A stretch of DNA of 33,320 nucleotides from IMG/VR virus record IMGVR_UViG_3300028393_000212, positions 1 to 33,320 of that record; one strand, written 5' to 3'. The translations under genes and the position numbers were made by a program. Positions 31,594 to 33,320 of the stretch are shown here, piece after piece (the stretch's first letter is position 1; each line of letters opens with the position of its first letter). The notes under the pieces were generated by a model. That model did no database searches, had not been told where the DNA came from, and worked only from the letters and a program-made list of their open reading frames with translations. The stretch is from a virus.

Positions 31594-32306
31594 GAATCTA
31601 TGAAATATTAAAGGAAGCCGTTGATAAAGATGTAATGCAATTACAACGCGAACTAAAAGCCAAAGGCGAAAACTTAGGTAATTTTGGTCCTAATCAAGAC
31701 GGTATAGATGGTAGACTAGGTCCATTCACTAGACGTGCTGCTGATCACCAACCTGACATTGCTGCAAAATACAAAGATGTATTGTCTCGTCCAAATAGTG
31801 TTGATGCACAGAAAGTAGATACAACTACAATTCAGGATCCAGACTTTAATAAAAAACTTGCAAAAGTAGCAACAGCATTAGGAACAACTTCTAATGCTCT
31901 ATTAGCTGTTATGAAACAAGAATCAGGAGTTAATCCTCATATACAAAACAGTATTGGTGCCACTGGTCTTATACAGTTTATGCCTGACACAGCACGTAGA
32001 TTAGGAACAACGACTGATGAATTGAAACAGATGGATGGTGTTCAACAACTAGACTATGTTTACAAATACTACAAAATGACAGGTGTTGGTGACGGCTCAG
32101 TTGGGGATCTATACATGGCAACCTTTATGCCAAAGTTTATTGGATATCCTGATCACTTTGTGTTGGGACAATTAGGCGGTGGCAAAGTCCCTGGAACAAA
32201 CCTAAGTAGCGATTTAGTCTACAAGCAAAACAAAGGACTAGATCGTGATCGTGATGGTAAAATTACAATCGGTGACGTAAAACAATCAGTGTCTCGATTT
32301 GCATAA
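31590..32306 (+). CDS. Lytic transglycosylase with capsid-targeting-like leader
   Basis: 238 aa. Leader MRIYEILKEA (possible cut after LKE at residue 9). A peptidoglycan-binding-like segment is near 15-50 (MQLQRELKAKGENLGNFGPNQDGIDGRLGPFTRRA). The SLT domain is at about 85-200 with catalytic Glu111 (MKQESG) and GATGLIQFMPDTA. At the C-terminus DRDRDGKITIGD (218-229) is a full EF-hand-type calcium loop. It cleaves the MurNAc-GlcNAc bond. Packaging in the head would let it pass with DNA into the periplasm at infection (inference). Confidence 0.85.
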   Translation: MRIYEILKEAVDKDVMQLQRELKAKGENLGNFGPNQDGIDGRLGPFTRRAADHQPDIAAKYKDVLSRPNSVDAQKVDTTTIQDPDFNKKLAKVATALGTTSNALLAVMKQESGVNPHIQNSIGATGLIQFMPDTARRLGTTTDELKQMDGVQQLDYVYKYYKMTGVGDGSVGDLYMATFMPKFIGYPDHFVLGQLGGGKVPGTNLSSDLVYKQNKGLDRDRDGKITIGDVKQSVSRFA

Positions 32307-32313
32307 CTAAATA
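32307..32313 (+). promoter_or_regulatory. Late-promoter-like box CTAAATA
   Basis: Ends 4 nt before ATG 32318, the same spacing as at 3895 and 31328; no ribosome site between. Confidence 0.5.
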
Positions 32314-32317
32314 CCTA

Positions 32318-32866
32318 ATGAATTTATTAGGTAATTTGTTAATCGCTCCTCCCGCCGTTAAAGGAAACTTTTGGCACAAAACTGTAATAATGATTACAGA
32401 GCAATCCCCACAAGGAACATTAGGCATTGTTTTAAACAAACAAAGTCAGTTATCTATTAGAGATTTTGGAGAACAGCTAGGTATGGAATTAGACTTACCT
32501 GGTATGATGTATGTTGGCGGTCCTGTAAGTAATCAAAGTCTAACACTACTTCATTCAACAGAGTGGTTGAGTAAGAACACACTTAGAATCAATAAAGATT
32601 TTAGTTTAAGTAGTGCAGACGATATACTTCCAAGATTACGAGATGGGGATGAACCCAAACATTGGCGACTATTTTTAGGAATGTGCGGGTGGGCTCCAGG
32701 ACAACTTCAAGGAGAATTAGCTGGAACTCATCCTTGGAAGATTGAAAATAGCTGGTGTCTTACAAGCGCAGATTTGGAATTAACTTTTGAGTCCGACGGT
32801 TCAGATCAATGGTGCGCCGCACTGGATAAAAGTGCTAATGAGTTTGCACAACGATTATTGACATAA
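32318..32866 (+). CDS. YqgE/AlgH family protein
   Basis: 182 aa, the usual length of the UPF0301/DUF179 family. Typical blocks: GNLLIAPPAVKGNFWHKTVIMITEQSPQGTLGIVLNK at the start, VGGPVSNQSLTLLHS, LFLGMCGWAPGQLQGELAGTHPWKI near 128-152. The fold is known from bacterial structures; its role is unsettled (AlgH was first linked to alginate regulation). Copies are carried by some T4-like phages. It lies in the late group here. Confidence 0.9.
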   Translation: MNLLGNLLIAPPAVKGNFWHKTVIMITEQSPQGTLGIVLNKQSQLSIRDFGEQLGMELDLPGMMYVGGPVSNQSLTLLHSTEWLSKNTLRINKDFSLSSADDILPRLRDGDEPKHWRLFLGMCGWAPGQLQGELAGTHPWKIENSWCLTSADLELTFESDGSDQWCAALDKSANEFAQRLLT

Positions 32867-32886
32867 ACTGTAATCTAGTGTATAAT
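32858..32886 (+). promoter_or_regulatory. Consensus sigma70 promoter of HNH gene
   Basis: Perfect TTGACA, 17 bp, TATAAT. The -35 box is made of the last two sense codons of the YqgE gene. Confidence 0.85.
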
Positions 32887-32891
32887 AAATA
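32885..32891 (+). promoter_or_regulatory. ATAAATA box overlapping the -10
   Basis: A late-like box fused to the -10 of the sigma70 promoter, which could allow both early and late transcription of the HNH gene 39 nt downstream. Confidence 0.3.
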
Positions 32892-32930
32892 CTTAGGTTG
32901 GGTCTGTAACACAACTATGAGAGTATTAAA

Positions 32931-33320
32931 ATGTCCGATTGTCTTTTGCTCAACGCAGATGGAAACCCAGTGGGGTTGATGCCGTTGAGCACAATTACCT
33001 GGCAAGATGCAATTCGATACATGGTTTTAGATAAAGCCGATGTATTGTACCTACACGAGAATTGGATAGTGCATTCAGCCAATTGGGAAACACAAGTGCC
33101 CAGTGTAATGATGTTACGCGAGTACATGAAACCTAAAAAATCTGTCCGATTTAGTCGTAGCAATGTGTACCTACGAGACAATTGCCAGTGTCAGTATTGC
33201 GGCGCCAAAATTGAACGTAAAGATGCTACACTAGACCACGTGTTGCCAGTAAGCAAAGGCGGTAAGAGTACTTGGGAAAACTGTACTACAGCATGCGGAC
33301 CATGCAACGCTAACAAGAGC
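32931..33320 (+). CDS. HNH endonuclease, 5' part
   Basis: 130 codons to the window end; the stop lies outside. Residues 1-80 are an N-terminal domain (LLLNADGNPVGLMPLSTITWQDAIRYMVLDKADVLY...) seen in phage McrA-like HNH proteins. Then CQYCGAK (Cys87, Cys90), TLDHVLPVSKGGKSTWENCTTACGPCNANKS with DH at 102-103, Asn117, Cys122 and Cys125. The zinc cysteines and HNH core are intact. Host DNA degradation, packaging or homing are all possible. The ribosome site is weak (GAGAGTATTAAA). Confidence 0.85.
   Translation, partial: MSDCLLLNADGNPVGLMPLSTITWQDAIRYMVLDKADVLYLHENWIVHSANWETQVPSVMMLREYMKPKKSVRFSRSNVYLRDNCQCQYCGAKIERKDATLDHVLPVSKGGKSTWENCTTACGPCNANKS

Overview
The window reads as part of the genome of a T4-like tailed phage (myovirus type). 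It holds a gp41-type DnaB helicase beside a NodU/CmcH-type carbamoyltransferase, a phage HNH nuclease at each side, a CAU tRNA, a YqgE/AlgH protein, a virion-type lytic transglycosylase and dozens of overlapping small ORFs of the kind found in marine and freshwater T4-like phages. Host-like sigma70 promoters (TTGACA, 17 bp, TATAAT), Sec signal peptides, a lipobox and cell-wall enzymes point to a Gram-negative, probably proteobacterial, host; that is inference. Both ends of the window are cut inside genes.

Layout. (1) 1-5328: carbamoyltransferase, helicase, a GNAT-like protein, a proline-rich repeat protein, a small basic protein with a capsid-targeting-like leader, an HNH nuclease, and a structured intergenic stretch. 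(2) 5329-16310, minus strand: about 29 small early-type genes read towards 5329, most opened by their own near-perfect sigma70 promoter with a shared 5' leader ending in GGAGCGAAAC. Several have a hairpin terminator just upstream, which matches the promoter-plus-stem-loop (PeSL) cassettes of T4-type phages. Recognised members are an AAA+ ATPase, a GP88-family protein, a DUF1281/YubB-like protein, a small HTH protein, a tRNA and a 22-codon CxxC microgene. A ~350-nt gene-free transcribed leader (12740-13095) looks like a structured RNA. (3) 16320-18620: a divergent switch region with a GIY-YIG protein, a lipoprotein and a ~900-bp gene-poor, CTAG-rich stretch with four copies of a 14-bp repeat and a 10-bp-phased tandem repeat.

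(4) 18623-26901, plus strand: a dense, translationally coupled run of small genes (ATGA, TAATG and GTGA overlaps). At least seven end in a shared aromatic 'WFxLRW'-like motif. The run also encodes a SWIM-type zinc protein, a 5'-nucleotidase, a secreted S11 DD-peptidase, a 2OG-Fe(II) oxygenase, a CDGSH-like mini-protein and an HTH protein. (5) 26977-33320, plus strand: a secreted class C beta-lactamase-fold hydrolase, two tandem SGNH-like proteins, a sugar-nucleotide epimerase, two genes with capsid-targeting-like leaders (one a lytic transglycosylase with an EF-hand-like loop), YqgE/AlgH and a truncated HNH nuclease.

Two regulatory classes are visible. Sigma70-type promoters head the small early genes. 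A CTAAATA/ATAAATA box lies exactly 4 nt before the start codon of three genes, two of which begin with capsid-targeting-like leaders. This suggests a late class whose products, including the transglycosylase, are packaged in the head. The envelope enzymes (transglycosylase, DD-peptidase, beta-lactamase-fold hydrolase, lipoprotein, SGNH pair, epimerase) suggest a substantial programme of host-surface modification.
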